DNA of 64,000 nucleotides, taken from Clostridium cibarium (GTDB lineage Bacteria; Bacillota; Clostridia; Clostridiales; Clostridiaceae). Location of the stretch: assembly GCF_014836335.1 (NCBI RefSeq), contig NZ_JACSRA010000010.1, positions 62,001-126,000 of the forward strand, in the 5' to 3' direction. Position 1 is the stretch's first letter. Each line of letters begins with the position of its first letter. The notes under the pieces were generated by a model. That model saw nothing but the letters and a program-made list of their open reading frames with translations, ran no database searches and had not been told where the DNA came from. The translations under genes were made by a program, and so were the position numbers. Shown here piece after piece: positions 16,415 to 25,274 of the stretch.

Positions 16415-17728
16415 TTAGTATCTTCTTCTCTTATAACTTTTTCTTTTCTTTTTGCCACTATTTTTTATCATTTTAACGATAGCTAAAACTAAAACAATTG
16501 CAATGATTACTACAGCAAGTAAAGCAATGTATGGTATAATATTAGCTTTAATAAGGCTACCAGTACTTACATCAACTTTTCCTTTTACATCTGTAGAAAA
16601 TTGTTTAACTGAAACTGTAAGCTTTGTTGAATCTTCTGATGCAACTTTCCAAGCATCATTTTCTTCAGAATTTACGTTAATAACAGCTTCATTATTATTA
16701 ATTGAATTGTTATATAACATAACATCTTCTTTTAATACAATAGGTGCAGTTATAGTTTTTGTAGGTCCAAAGAACTTAAACATTTTATATTGAAGTTCAG
16801 CAGTTCCAACTTCTTCACCAGATTTTTTATAAACTTCTCTATTAGCATTTTCGCTATAATCCATTATGGCATCTATATCTTCAAATCTTTTTGAATCACT
16901 ATTTCTATCTGACTTTAAAACTGCTGCTAGATATTTCTTGCCATTTCTTTCATAAACTCCAGAAAAACATGTACCGGCTTCATCTGTTATACCAGTTTTT
17001 CCACCTATGTTTCCGTTTTTTCCTAATTCTGTATTTCTGTTTTCTAATTTTACTCGTGTATTTCCAGGTAGAATAACATCAGCGTTATGAAGCTGAACTG
17101 TTTCTTTTACCCAATCATTTTCATAAGCTGCTTTTGTTAATAGAGCTAGTTCATATGCAGTTGAATAGTTAACATCGTGTTCTTTTCCATCAGAAGATTT
17201 TTCAGGAAGTCCATTAGGATTTTCAAAGTGTGTGTTATCTAATCCTAATTGTTTAGCTCTATCGTTCATCATTTTGGCAAAGCCTTCTTTACTTCCACCA
17301 ACTGCATCAGAAATCATATAAGCGGCATCGTTTCCTGAGAATAGTAAAAGACCTTTCATAACTATGTCAGCAGATAGTGTATCTCCAACTTTAAAAGACT
17401 TTCCATAAGGTTTCATCTTTTCAGAATCAAGGGTATATGGCGGTTGGATTTTAGCTGATTCAGTGTAAGTAATAGTGTCTGTTTTTTTATTATGCTCAGC
17501 AAAAAGTAATGAAGTCATTAATTTGGTCGTGCTTGCTAAGAATTTTTTTTCGTTTGCATTTTTTTCGTAAATTATTTCTCCTGTATCATAATCCATAACT
17601 ATAGCTGCTTGTGATACAATATTTATGCTACTTCCATCTTCCTTAGCTTGAACTTTATTAGCAAAAGGCGTTAATAAAGCTATGGAAAGAGCTAATGTAA
17701 TAGTTTTGAATAATTTTCTTTTAGTCAT
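16415..17728 (-). CDS. dacF: D-alanyl-D-alanine carboxypeptidase (DacF/PBP5 type)
   Basis: A 437-residue low-molecular-weight penicillin-binding protein. It has a signal peptide (about 1-28), SxxK at STTK (Ser66), SGN in LLFSGNDAAY near residue 132 and KTG in GGKTGITD near residue 244. A C-terminal beta-rich domain is followed by one membrane helix (about 398-420) and a basic tail (KKRKSYKRRRY) that keeps it on the outer face of the membrane. It trims the terminal D-Ala of peptidoglycan stem peptides. Extended -10 promoter upstream. The C-terminal anchor is a true transmembrane helix rather than the amphipathic one of E. coli PBP5. Confidence 0.93.
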   Translation of the reverse strand: MTKRKLFKTITLALSIALLTPFANKVQAKEDGSSINIVSQAAIVMDYDTGEIIYEKNANEKKFLASTTKLMTSLLFAEHNKKTDTITYTESAKIQPPYTLDSEKMKPYGKSFKVGDTLSADIVMKGLLLFSGNDAAYMISDAVGGSKEGFAKMMNDRAKQLGLDNTHFENPNGLPEKSSDGKEHDVNYSTAYELALLTKAAYENDWVKETVQLHNADVILPGNTRVKLENRNTELGKNGNIGGKTGITDEAGTCFSGVYERNGKKYLAAVLKSDRNSDSKRFEDIDAIMDYSENANREVYKKSGEEVGTAELQYKMFKFFGPTKTITAPIVLKEDVMLYNNSINNNEAVINVNSEENDAWKVASEDSTKLTVSVKQFSTDVKGKVDVSTGSLIKANIIPYIALLAVVIIAIVLVLAIVKMIKNSGKKKRKSYKRRRY

Positions 17729-17771
17729 GATTTATCTCCCCATCCCAAAAATATACTTAAAAACATTTATA

Positions 17772-17800
17772 AGTATAGCATTTATGAAAATTAATAACAA
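17772..17800 (-). promoter_or_regulatory. dacF promoter
   Basis: On the minus strand: TTGTTA (17795-17800), 17 bp, TATACT (17772-17777), with a TG one base before the -10 (TGCTATACT), an extended -10 element. Confidence 0.75.
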
Positions 17801-18036
17801 TAAAAAACCGCATATAAATTAGCTAAAGAAGTATATATAATAATTTTGTAATAATTGCAATGAAAAAAGTACCATAAAATTGAAATTATATATATAAGTT
17901 TGTTTTTGATAAAGAAGTTTGTAAAAATAATACAAGATAATTTAAGAATATAAAAATAAAAATAGTAAAGAATAAAAAAATAGTCAAAAAATAATCTATT
18001 TTATGATATAATGATATAGTAATACTGTGGTGGGGG
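17801..18036. other. Intergenic region between divergent dacF and the 74-residue ORF
   Basis: Very AT-rich. A TATAAT at 18007-18012 can serve the + strand ORF, but its -35 is weak. I see no RNA gene or repeat. Confidence 0.5.
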
Positions 18037-18261
18037 ATGAAATTAAAAGTGAGCGATGCATTTAGATGTATGATAAAGGATGAAACTAATAAATATTATG
18101 TAGGTGTAGATTATAACGGTAAAAAATATAACATAGTGAAAAATGAAAATATTCGATGCAAAGTCGGAGATGATTTTTATTTTTATGCTATAAAAGAAAG
18201 AGGTTTTTTAAGAGATAAATTAATCCCTATTTCAGATGAGATGGCTGGAGTTAAGGTGTAG
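18037..18261 (+). CDS. Small protein of unknown function (74 residues)
   Basis: A mixed-charge soluble protein, MKLKVSDAFRCMIKDETNKY onwards, with alternating beta-like segments (YYVGVDYNGKKYNIV, DDFYFYAIKERGFLRDKL) suggesting a small barrel. GGTGGGGG lies just before the ATG, TATAAT 25 bp upstream and a terminator downstream, so it looks like a real single-gene unit. No family is recognised, and there are no signal peptide, membrane segment or cysteine pair (one Cys11 and one Cys48). Confidence 0.65.
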   Translation: MKLKVSDAFRCMIKDETNKYYVGVDYNGKKYNIVKNENIRCKVGDDFYFYAIKERGFLRDKLIPISDEMAGVKV

Positions 18262-18296
18262 ATAAAAAACGTTAATTAGTTACAGCGTTATGAAAG

Positions 18297-18337
18297 TAAG
18301 GTAAGTCGTGTTAAAGATGATTTACCTTATTTTTTTA
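18297..18337 (+). terminator. Terminator of the 74-residue ORF
   Basis: AAGGTAAGTC pairs with GATTTACCTT, followed by ATTTTTTT (18329-18336). Confidence 0.75.
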
Positions 18338-18377
18338 TATAATTCTCCTAATCTGTACTTGAAAGTGATAAGAAAGG

Positions 18378-18430
18378 AATAAAAATAATAGCCTATATCT
18401 TAAAAATTTAATTTGAATAAGATATAGGCT
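18378..18430 (-). terminator. Terminator of the murT-gatD operon
   Basis: AGCCTATATCTTA (18390-18402) and TAAGATATAGGCT (18418-18430) form a 13-bp perfect stem. Read on the minus strand it is followed by ATTATTTTTATTCC. Confidence 0.8.
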
Positions 18431-18463
18431 ACTTTTAGCAAACTTGCCACTTTATACAATGGA

Positions 18464-19207
18464 TTAATTCTGTTTGTTCCAATTTTCTGATTTGTAGCTG
18501 TCAATTATACTTTCTTTTGCTTTTAATGCAAAAGTATCATCTAATGGATCTAAGGTTACATTTTCATATTTTTTTTCTAAAGCAAGTCTTATCATTCTGT
18601 CTGCAAGTTCAGGATTTTTAGATAAAAGAGATCCGTGAAAGTATGTACAAAATGTATTCTTATATATGCATCCTTCATTGCCATCTTCGCCATTATTTCC
18701 ATAACCATAAATACATTTACCAAGAGGCTTTAAATTGTTAATATATGTTCTGCCTGAATGATTTTCGAAACCAACATATGTTTCCTTTGTATCTTCGTTA
18801 TAGATTACTGTATTACCGATAAACCTTGTGTCTCCACCCTCGGTATATATATCCAATATACCAAGACCTTTTAGTTTTTCTCCGTTTGGAGCTCTATAAT
18901 ATTTGCCAAGAAGTTGATATCCGCCACAAATTGCTAGAAAAACTTTTTCGGATTCAATGTATTTAGATAGTTCTTCTTGCTTATTGTTTTTTAAGTCTTC
19001 GGAAACAATTGATTGTTCATAGTCCTGACCACCACCAAAGAAAACTATATCCATCTCATCACTTTTAAAATCATCTTTTAAAGAAATATTAATAACATTC
19101 ACTTTTATTCCACGGCTTTCAGCTCTATTTTTTAAAATTAAAATATTACCTACATCGCCATAAACATTTAATAAATCTGGGTAAAGATGACAGATATTTA
19201 ATTCCAT
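18464..19207 (-). CDS. gatD: Lipid II isoglutaminyl synthase, glutamine amidotransferase subunit
   Basis: A 247-residue class I glutaminase of the CobB/CobQ-like group. FFGGGQDYEQ and the nucleophile elbow AICGGYQLLG (Cys near residue 94) are typical, and the histidine of YFHGSLLSKNP completes the site. With MurT it supplies ammonia to amidate D-Glu at position 2 of the lipid II stem peptide. SD AGGAGGTAATT. It follows murT by 16 bp in the same transcript, the pairing that defines the MurT/GatD complex. Confidence 0.93.
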   Translation of the reverse strand: MELNICHLYPDLLNVYGDVGNILILKNRAESRGIKVNVINISLKDDFKSDEMDIVFFGGGQDYEQSIVSEDLKNNKQEELSKYIESEKVFLAICGGYQLLGKYYRAPNGEKLKGLGILDIYTEGGDTRFIGNTVIYNEDTKETYVGFENHSGRTYINNLKPLGKCIYGYGNNGEDGNEGCIYKNTFCTYFHGSLLSKNPELADRMIRLALEKKYENVTLDPLDDTFALKAKESIIDSYKSENWNKQN

Positions 19208-19223
19208 AATTACCTCCTAATCT

Positions 19224-20585
19224 CTACCAAAGCTTTTTGATATAGCCTTTTGAGTGTAGATATTTTCTATAATTAATCATAGCTGTATAAGTAGCTAGGA
19301 TGTAAATTCTATCTGTAGAAGAATTTTTTACTTTTTCAGTTAATTCTTCGTAACCTGATTCTACTATAAAAGAATCAGAATTTAGGCCGGCAGTTTTTAA
19401 TCTTACTGCCATATCGTATAATCGAGTACCTGAAATGAATATATCTTTAATAGGGAGGTTTGATAATTTTTCAAAATCTACATCCCAGATCCAAGATACA
19501 TCAGTGCCATCAGCGTAATTATCATTCAACATAAATAGTGTTGAAAAATTCTCTGTATTTAAACAAAGAGTATCTAAAGCTTGATTATAACCAGCAGGAT
19601 TTTTAACTAAGATAATCTTAGCTTTTTTTCCTTCTATAAGAATTTCCTCTTGTCTACCAAAGCTTGAATCTTGTTTCCCAAGAGAGTTAGCAATGCAATT
19701 ATTATCTATATTCATTTCTTTTCCAATAGCATAGGCACATAAGCCATTATAAATATTATATAGGCCTGACTGGCTTATTGTAACTTTTGTTTCATTAATC
19801 ATTACAGTTGAATGATCAGGAGCCAAATTTAATATATCCTCAATAGCGTACTTGAGCTTGGCTCTCTTATAATGACAATTTGGACAATAGAAGTCTCCTA
19901 AGTGATTATATGTTATAAAGTTATATTGATAAGGAGATTTACAAAACTTACAGAACTTTGCATCTGCGTTTATATCAATTGCAGTTTCATCATTCAAAGT
20001 TTTGTTAAAGCCGTAATATATAGTTTTATTTGGAACATCAAGTTTCCCAAATAGAGAATCATCTCCATTTAATACTAACTTGGTATTAGGTACTTTTATA
20101 ATTCCTTCTAAAATCTTATTAAGAGTTGTGTAAACTTCACCATATCTATCTAATTGATCTCTAAATAAATTTGTTATGGTAATAATTTCAGGCTCTATGT
20201 ATTTTGTAACAAATTTTACATTAGCCTCATCTACTTCAATAATTGCATAACTTCCTTCATTACTTTTAAAAAATCTGTAGTTATCAATAAAGCAAGAAAC
20301 AACACCTCTAAAAAGATTTGCACCAGTATTGTTTGTAATCACTCTATACCCTTTTGCTTTAAAAATATTAGATATCATACTGGTAGTAGTAGTTTTACCA
20401 TTAGTTCCAGTAACTAAAATTACCTTGTAGCCCTTTGCTATTTTATTTAAGATTTGTTTGTCAAATTTTAAGGCTACTGTACCAGGAAAAGTACTTCCTC
20501 CTTTAAGTAAATGCTTTGTTAAAAAGATAGTCAATTTACCTGCTAAAACACCTAAAATTGATTTTATATTAATCTTAATCACCAC
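19224..20585 (-). CDS. murT: Lipid II isoglutaminyl synthase, Mur ligase subunit
   Basis: A 453-residue Mur-ligase-family protein with the ATP loop VTGTNGKTTTTS (about 58-69), central-domain EVDEAN, and C-terminal DUF1727. A four-cysteine zinc-ribbon insert (CKFCKSP...CPNCHYKR) lies in the middle domain, as in other MurT proteins. It activates the alpha-carboxyl of D-Glu for amidation by GatD. The start is uncertain: AAGGTGGTG, the only SD-like sequence, overlaps the two GTG codons at 20585 and 20582, so initiation may lie a few codons downstream. Confidence 0.9.
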   Translation of the reverse strand: MVIKINIKSILGVLAGKLTIFLTKHLLKGGSTFPGTVALKFDKQILNKIAKGYKVILVTGTNGKTTTTSMISNIFKAKGYRVITNNTGANLFRGVVSCFIDNYRFFKSNEGSYAIIEVDEANVKFVTKYIEPEIITITNLFRDQLDRYGEVYTTLNKILEGIIKVPNTKLVLNGDDSLFGKLDVPNKTIYYGFNKTLNDETAIDINADAKFCKFCKSPYQYNFITYNHLGDFYCPNCHYKRAKLKYAIEDILNLAPDHSTVMINETKVTISQSGLYNIYNGLCAYAIGKEMNIDNNCIANSLGKQDSSFGRQEEILIEGKKAKIILVKNPAGYNQALDTLCLNTENFSTLFMLNDNYADGTDVSWIWDVDFEKLSNLPIKDIFISGTRLYDMAVRLKTAGLNSDSFIVESGYEELTEKVKNSSTDRIYILATYTAMINYRKYLHSKGYIKKLW

Positions 20586-20634
20586 CTTAAATGCTATATA
20601 AATTATTATGTCATAATTTTAAACTTTGACATTA

Positions 20635-20664
20635 AGTATAGCACAAACCACATTTTGTCATCAA
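20635..20664 (-). promoter_or_regulatory. murT-gatD promoter candidate
   Basis: On the minus strand: TTGATG (20659-20664), 18 bp, TATACT (20635-20640), about 50 bp before murT. Confidence 0.55.
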
Positions 20665-20887
20665 TGTATTTTTGATAGATTTTTAATTATGACAATGTAT
20701 AGGGCTTTAGGTTGTAAGTAGAACATCTTCCGGATATTATGAGAATATACAAAAAAGAATTAATAATACAAAGAGTAATTGTAAAAAATAATATTTTTAT
20801 ATAGATATGATTCAAATTAGAAGTTAATATTCATAAATTAATATCTAGGTTAATGAAGCTAGAGTATATTAAAAGGGAAAATGATAA
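20665..20887. other. Intergenic region between divergent murT and manA
   Basis: AT-rich. I see no gene, RNA or convincing repeat between the two opposing promoters. Confidence 0.5.
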
Positions 20888-20916
20888 TTGAAATAGTTTT
20901 TTTTGTGAAGTATACT
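20888..20916 (+). promoter_or_regulatory. manA promoter
   Basis: TTGAAA (20888-20893), 17 bp, TATACT (20911-20916). The transcript would carry a ~107-nt leader, in which I see no known riboswitch. Confidence 0.65.
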
Positions 20917-21029
20917 AGAAAAAAATAGGAATATAGATGAGTTTTATAAATTTAAATATTATAAAGATGGCTTTATAATTTATTTAAATATCTGTTGTTC
21001 TGTGAAATTAAGTAATAGGAGGTAATAGA

Positions 21030-22007
21030 ATGTATCCAATAAAATTTGAAAGTTTATATTATGAAAGAATATGGGGCGGAAGGGAATTGGAGAAATTTAG
21101 AACTGATGTTCCAGATGGCAATATAGGTGAAAGCTGGGATATAGCTTGTCATAAAAATGGTATTGGAATAGTTGCAAATGGAGAATTCAAAGGAACTAGT
21201 TTTAAAGAACTTATTGAAAGTAATGGGGAAAAAATAATCGGGAGAAAGATTGATAAGGAAAAGTTTCCTTTATTAATAAAAATTATCAATGCAAAGGATA
21301 AATTATCAGTTCAAGTTCATCCAGATGACGAGTATGCAGAAAAGGTTGAAAAAGATTTAGGTAAAACTGAAGCTTGGTATATCATTGATGCAAAAGAAGG
21401 TGCGAGCTTAGTTATGGGAACAAAGGAGTGTAACAAAGAGAACTTTAGAGAGGCACTTGAAAAAGGTGAGTTAGATAAGTATTTAAATGTGATTCCTGTT
21501 AAAAAAGGTGAGTTCTATTATGTAAAAAGTGGACTTGTGCATGCAATATGTGAAGGTGTAACTGTTGCTGAAATACAACAAAGTAGTGATACAACATATA
21601 GGGTTTATGATTATAATCGTGGTAGAGAAATTCATATAGATAGGGCTCTTGATGTGATTGATTTTAATTTAAAATCAGAAGATGTAAAGGGAATAACATA
21701 TAATGAAGATGGATATGATAAAATTATTTTGTGTTTAAGTGAGTTTTTTACAATACAAAAGTATGTTGTGAAAACAAAAGTGGTAGAGTATAGTGATAAA
21801 GATAGATTTTATTTGTTTACTTGTGTTGATGGAGAAGGAAAAATAAAATCGTTGGAGTATGAATTAGAAATTAAATTTGGGGATAGTATACTAATTCCAG
21901 CATATTTGGGGAAGTATGTACTTGAAGGAAAATTTACCTTGTTAAAGAGCTATGTGCCAGATTTTGATAAAGAGAAAAAAGAAATTTTAGGTAGAGTAAT
22001 AAAGTAA
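21030..22007 (+). CDS. manA: Mannose-6-phosphate isomerase, class I
   Basis: A 325-residue zinc cupin enzyme interconverting mannose 6-phosphate and fructose 6-phosphate. Metal-site segments are QVHPDDEYA (near residue 98), GKTEAWYI and SGLVHAICEGVTVAEIQ. RVYDYNR near residue 190 contains the catalytic arginine. The length matches the Firmicute type (~315 residues). It stands alone between its own promoter and a weak terminator. AGGAGG SD. Confidence 0.92.
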   Translation: MYPIKFESLYYERIWGGRELEKFRTDVPDGNIGESWDIACHKNGIGIVANGEFKGTSFKELIESNGEKIIGRKIDKEKFPLLIKIINAKDKLSVQVHPDDEYAEKVEKDLGKTEAWYIIDAKEGASLVMGTKECNKENFREALEKGELDKYLNVIPVKKGEFYYVKSGLVHAICEGVTVAEIQQSSDTTYRVYDYNRGREIHIDRALDVIDFNLKSEDVKGITYNEDGYDKIILCLSEFFTIQKYVVKTKVVEYSDKDRFYLFTCVDGEGKIKSLEYELEIKFGDSILIPAYLGKYVLEGKFTLLKSYVPDFDKEKKEILGRVIK

Positions 22008-22017
22008 ATGTTGTAAT

Positions 22018-22066
22018 GAGATCCGCTCGGAGTAAAAAAATAATGTTCTGAGTGGATATCTTTAGT
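22018..22066 (+). terminator. Weak terminator after manA
   Basis: AGATCCGCTCGGA pairs, with G-U steps and one bulge, with TTCTGAGTGGATATCT. The following T-tract is short (CTTTAGTT). Confidence 0.5.
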
Positions 22067-22151
22067 TAATACAAGCTAATTATAAATTAATTTGTTTTTT
22101 CTTTATTTCTTAATAATTATTCAAGATAATATTAAAAATAAATGAATAAAA

Positions 22152-22180
22152 TAGACAATAAACTATTTAGTAAGTATAAT
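22152..22180 (+). promoter_or_regulatory. uppP promoter
   Basis: TAGACA (22152-22157), 17 bp, TATAAT (22175-22180), about 34 bp before the GTG start. Confidence 0.65.
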
Positions 22181-22213
22181 TAAACGGTAATTTTAAGAAA
22201 GAGAGTGATATGA

Positions 22214-23065
22214 GTGGGATTAGATTTTGTTTTTATATTTAAAGCGATAATAATAGCTATAGTCGAAGGTTTGACGGAATTTATACCAGTTTCTTCTACT
22301 GGTCATATGATTTTAGTTGGGGCAGCAATTAATTTTACTGGTGATTTTGTAAAAATGTTTGAAGTAGTAATTCAATTAGGAGCAATATTAGCAGTAGTAG
22401 TTTTATATTGGAAAAAGATTAAGGACAGTGTTATAGAGTTTTTTAAATTTATATTTACTGGTGGGAGGGAAGGAAAAACAGGTTTTAGATTTGGGATAAA
22501 TGTAATTATAGGATCTATTCCAGCAGGAATTGTAGGCGTTCTATTTTATAGTAAAATTAAGAGCTTGTTTAGACCAGAAGCAGTTATAATTGGTTTTATA
22601 GTTGGTGGTATATTACTTATAATAATTGAAAATATGTTTAGAAAAAGAAAACATGCTACAAAAAATATTGATAATATAACACCAATTCAATCTGTCAAAG
22701 TAGGTTTGTTCCAAGTACTTTCTATGTGGCCAGGTATGTCTAGAAGTGCATCTACTATTATGGGAGGGTGGATAGCTGGTATATCAACTCCGATAGCAGC
22801 TGAATTTTCATTCTTCTTAGCTATTCCAGCTATGATAGGTTCATCAGGAAAAGATCTATTTGAATTTGATTATTCCGTTATGAATACAACAACTTGGGTA
22901 GCTTTGGTTGTAGGATTTGTAGTTGCATTTTTAGTATCTTTAGTGGTTATGGATAGATTTGTAGCTTTTTTACAGAAGAGACCAATGAGAGTATTTGCAG
23001 TATATAGAGTAGCTGCAGGGATATTATTAGCAATATTAGTGTTTACAAAAGTGATTACATTATAA
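22214..23065 (+). CDS. uppP: Undecaprenyl-diphosphatase
   Basis: A 283-residue polytopic membrane enzyme (BacA/UppP family) that recycles undecaprenyl pyrophosphate for wall synthesis and gives bacitracin tolerance. Signature motifs are EGLTEFIPVSSTGH (near 19-32) and PGMSRSASTI (near 174-183). The start is GTG 22214; the ATG 4 bp earlier is out of frame, and AAAGAGAGTGAT provides a modest SD. The mix of MurT/GatD, DacF and UppP nearby concerns wall synthesis but the genes are not one operon. Confidence 0.93.
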   Translation: MGLDFVFIFKAIIIAIVEGLTEFIPVSSTGHMILVGAAINFTGDFVKMFEVVIQLGAILAVVVLYWKKIKDSVIEFFKFIFTGGREGKTGFRFGINVIIGSIPAGIVGVLFYSKIKSLFRPEAVIIGFIVGGILLIIIENMFRKRKHATKNIDNITPIQSVKVGLFQVLSMWPGMSRSASTIMGGWIAGISTPIAAEFSFFLAIPAMIGSSGKDLFEFDYSVMNTTTWVALVVGFVVAFLVSLVVMDRFVAFLQKRPMRVFAVYRVAAGILLAILVFTKVITL

Positions 23066-23071
23066 TTTAGA

Positions 23072-23106
23072 ATACCTAAGATAAACAAAATTTATCTTAG
23101 GTATTT
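23072..23106 (+). terminator. Hairpin after uppP
   Basis: AATACCTAAGATAAA and TTTATCTTAGGTATT form a perfect 15-bp stem. The T-tract is poor (TGTACAT), so termination strength is uncertain. Confidence 0.6.
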
Positions 23107-23290
23107 GTACATATTGATAAAATATATACAAAGTACTTTTAAGTTGGAAATAATTGTGGTATCATAATGCTTATAAGAGGTATATTTGTCATGCTAAATG
23201 TAGACGATATCTTTATATTTTTTTTAAGAAAATTGTCAGAAAATAAAGACAATTGACGAGTGTTAGTTTATGGGTAGAGGGGGATTTAAA

Positions 23291-24391
23291 ATGGCTGAGA
23301 AAATTAAAAAGATAGCTTTGTTAACAGGGGGCGGAGATTGTCCTGGGCTTAATGCGGTTATTAGAGCTGTTACAAGAACTGCAATATTAAATTGTGGATA
23401 TGAAGTGATTGGATATAAGTTTGGGTATAGAGGGTTGTATAATAATGATTTTATTCCTCTAACACTTGAAACTGTATCTGGTATACTTAGCAAGGGTGGA
23501 ACAATTCTTTATAGCTCAAATAAGGATAACCTATTTGATTATCAGATACTTGAAAATGGGAAAATGGTTAGGAAAGATGTATCTGATGTAGCTGTTGAAA
23601 ATTTAAAAAAAGAAGGAGTGGATGTATTAGTTGTTATTGGTGGAGATGGAACATTAACATCTGCTAGAGATTTTTCAAGGAAAGGCGTTAAAGTTATAGG
23701 AGTGCCAAAAACTATAGATAATGATTTAGCATCAACTGATGTAACTTTTGGATTTAATACAGCAATTGATGTGGCTACCGAAGCTTTGGATAGACTTCAT
23801 ACTACAGCTGAATCTCACCATAGAATTATGATTTGCGAAGTAATGGGAAGAAATGCGGGATGGATTGCCCTAGAATCAGGTATTGCTGGATCTGCGGATG
23901 TAATTTTACTTCCTGAAATACCTTATGATATTAATAAAATTGTTGAGAAAATTGAACAAAGAAAAAGTGAAGGTAAATTGTTTACAATTATAGTTGTGGC
24001 AGAAGGAGCTAAATCGAAAGATGGAGATGTTGTAGTATCGAAAATAGTTAAGGATAGTCCAGACCCAATTAGATTAGGAGGCATAGGAAATAAGCTTGCT
24101 GATGATTTAGAGCGGTTAATAAAAGATCATGAAGTAAGATGTACAGTTCTTGGGCATATTCAAAGAGGAGGAACAACATCTACTTTTGATAGAATATTAT
24201 CTACTAGATATGGCGTGGCAGCGGTAGAATTGATTAATGAAGGAAAGTTTGGGCAAATGGTCTGTCTTAAAGGTGATAAAATATCTTCAGATAGTTTAGA
24301 AAATGTAATTGGTCAAAAAACTAAACAAGTAAGTCCTAAAGGGGAATTAGTTATGATAGCCAAAAAGATAGGCACATCCTTTGGAGACTAG
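23291..24391 (+). CDS. pfkA: 6-phosphofructokinase, group III type
   Basis: A 366-residue PFK phosphorylating fructose 6-phosphate. Nucleotide-site motifs are TGGGDCPGLNAVIR at the N-terminus and GGDGT near residue 103; the catalytic TIDND is preceded by PK. Gly in GGDGT predicts ATP use, whereas Lys in PKTIDND is shared with PPi-dependent enzymes. That combination is the mixed group III pattern seen in actinobacterial ATP-PFKs. ATG 23291 is chosen over ATG 23270 because AGAGGGGGA sits 6 nt before it. There is no pyk neighbour, so this may be a second PFK besides the usual pfkA-pyk operon (inference). Confidence 0.88.
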   Translation: MAEKIKKIALLTGGGDCPGLNAVIRAVTRTAILNCGYEVIGYKFGYRGLYNNDFIPLTLETVSGILSKGGTILYSSNKDNLFDYQILENGKMVRKDVSDVAVENLKKEGVDVLVVIGGDGTLTSARDFSRKGVKVIGVPKTIDNDLASTDVTFGFNTAIDVATEALDRLHTTAESHHRIMICEVMGRNAGWIALESGIAGSADVILLPEIPYDINKIVEKIEQRKSEGKLFTIIVVAEGAKSKDGDVVVSKIVKDSPDPIRLGGIGNKLADDLERLIKDHEVRCTVLGHIQRGGTTSTFDRILSTRYGVAAVELINEGKFGQMVCLKGDKISSDSLENVIGQKTKQVSPKGELVMIAKKIGTSFGD

Positions 24392-24398
24392 ATAGCAA

Positions 24399-24432
24399 TG
24401 GGCACTAATTCGTTTGAGTTAGTGCTTTGGTG
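24399..24432 (+). terminator. Weak terminator after pfkA
   Basis: GCACTAATTC and GAGTTAGTGC form an imperfect stem followed by TTTGG. Confidence 0.5.
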
Positions 24433-24483
24433 ATATAAATTTATTTAAAGTTTCAAAAGAGGGTTGATTCATAGGAGGGTATT

Positions 24484-25263
24484 ATGAAAGAGATAAAGAG
24501 ATATTTAGAGTCAAGAATAGGGAGTTATGGATTCTTTTTTGAGGATCTATCAGGCGGTTTTGTTTATGGTTATAATGAAAACGTACAAATGGTTGCAGCG
24601 GGGTGTATGAAACTTCCTATTGCTGTTTCGTTAATAAAAGCTGTAGAAGATAAAAAAGTAGGATTTATGGATAGAATTCAAATAAAAAGAGAAGATAAGG
24701 TTTTTGGGACAGGAATAATTCATGAATTTGATGAAAGAGAATATACAGTATTTGAACTTTTAGTTGCTATGCTTATACAAAGCGATAATACTGCTGCAAA
24801 CAAAATAATTGATATAGTGGGAATTGATGTAATAAATACAGATATAAATAAAATGGGATTGAGGAATACATCTCTAAATAGAAAGACAAATGATGAAAGA
24901 AATAGAAAAAATAATATAGAAAATATAACAACTGCATATGATCTTTCAACTGTATGGAGACACTTATATAAGGGTACCTTCCTAAATAAAGAAAATAGTA
25001 CAATGCTTGTTGATATATTGAGAAGACAACAAATAAAGAACAAGTTGGCACTTTATATTCCAGACGATTTAAAGTTTGAGATTTCAAGTAAAACTGGAGA
25101 TAAAAAAGGTGTAGAAAATGATACAGCATTAATACAAGTGCAGAAAGGCACATTCGTATTTACAGTTTTATCAAGTTGTATACCAAACAGTGTATATGGA
25201 ACAGTGACTTTAGCAAAATGCGGAAAAATGATGTGGGATAATATCATGAATAACTGGCATTGA
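24484..25263 (+). CDS. Beta-lactamase-fold protein lacking the catalytic serine
   Basis: A 259-residue protein of the class A beta-lactamase/serine hydrolase fold. The SDN loop (Ser100-Asp101-Asn102 in IQSDNTAANK) and KTG (203-205 in SSKTGDK) are intact, but the SxxK position reads Gly40-Cys41-Met42-Lys43 (AAGCMKLP). The nucleophile serine is thus absent, although the lysine is kept. There is no signal peptide, so the protein should be cytoplasmic. It may bind a ligand rather than hydrolyse it, or use Cys41 in an altered way. AGGAGGGT SD; a strong terminator follows. Fold call high, function unknown. Confidence 0.82.
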   Translation: MKEIKRYLESRIGSYGFFFEDLSGGFVYGYNENVQMVAAGCMKLPIAVSLIKAVEDKKVGFMDRIQIKREDKVFGTGIIHEFDEREYTVFELLVAMLIQSDNTAANKIIDIVGIDVINTDINKMGLRNTSLNRKTNDERNRKNNIENITTAYDLSTVWRHLYKGTFLNKENSTMLVDILRRQQIKNKLALYIPDDLKFEISSKTGDKKGVENDTALIQVQKGTFVFTVLSSCIPNSVYGTVTLAKCGKMMWDNIMNNWH

Positions 25264-25274
25264 CTCAAAGTGGC

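Noticed and set aside
23232-23253. Inverted repeat ATTGTC-N10-GACAAT upstream of pfkA, considered as an operator
   Set aside because: It is short and of moderate complexity in AT-rich DNA, no promoter could be placed next to it with confidence, and no partner site was found.
24720-25268. Several overlapping minus-strand frames opposite the beta-lactamase-fold gene
   Set aside because: They are antisense shadows with low-complexity translations and no ribosome binding sites.
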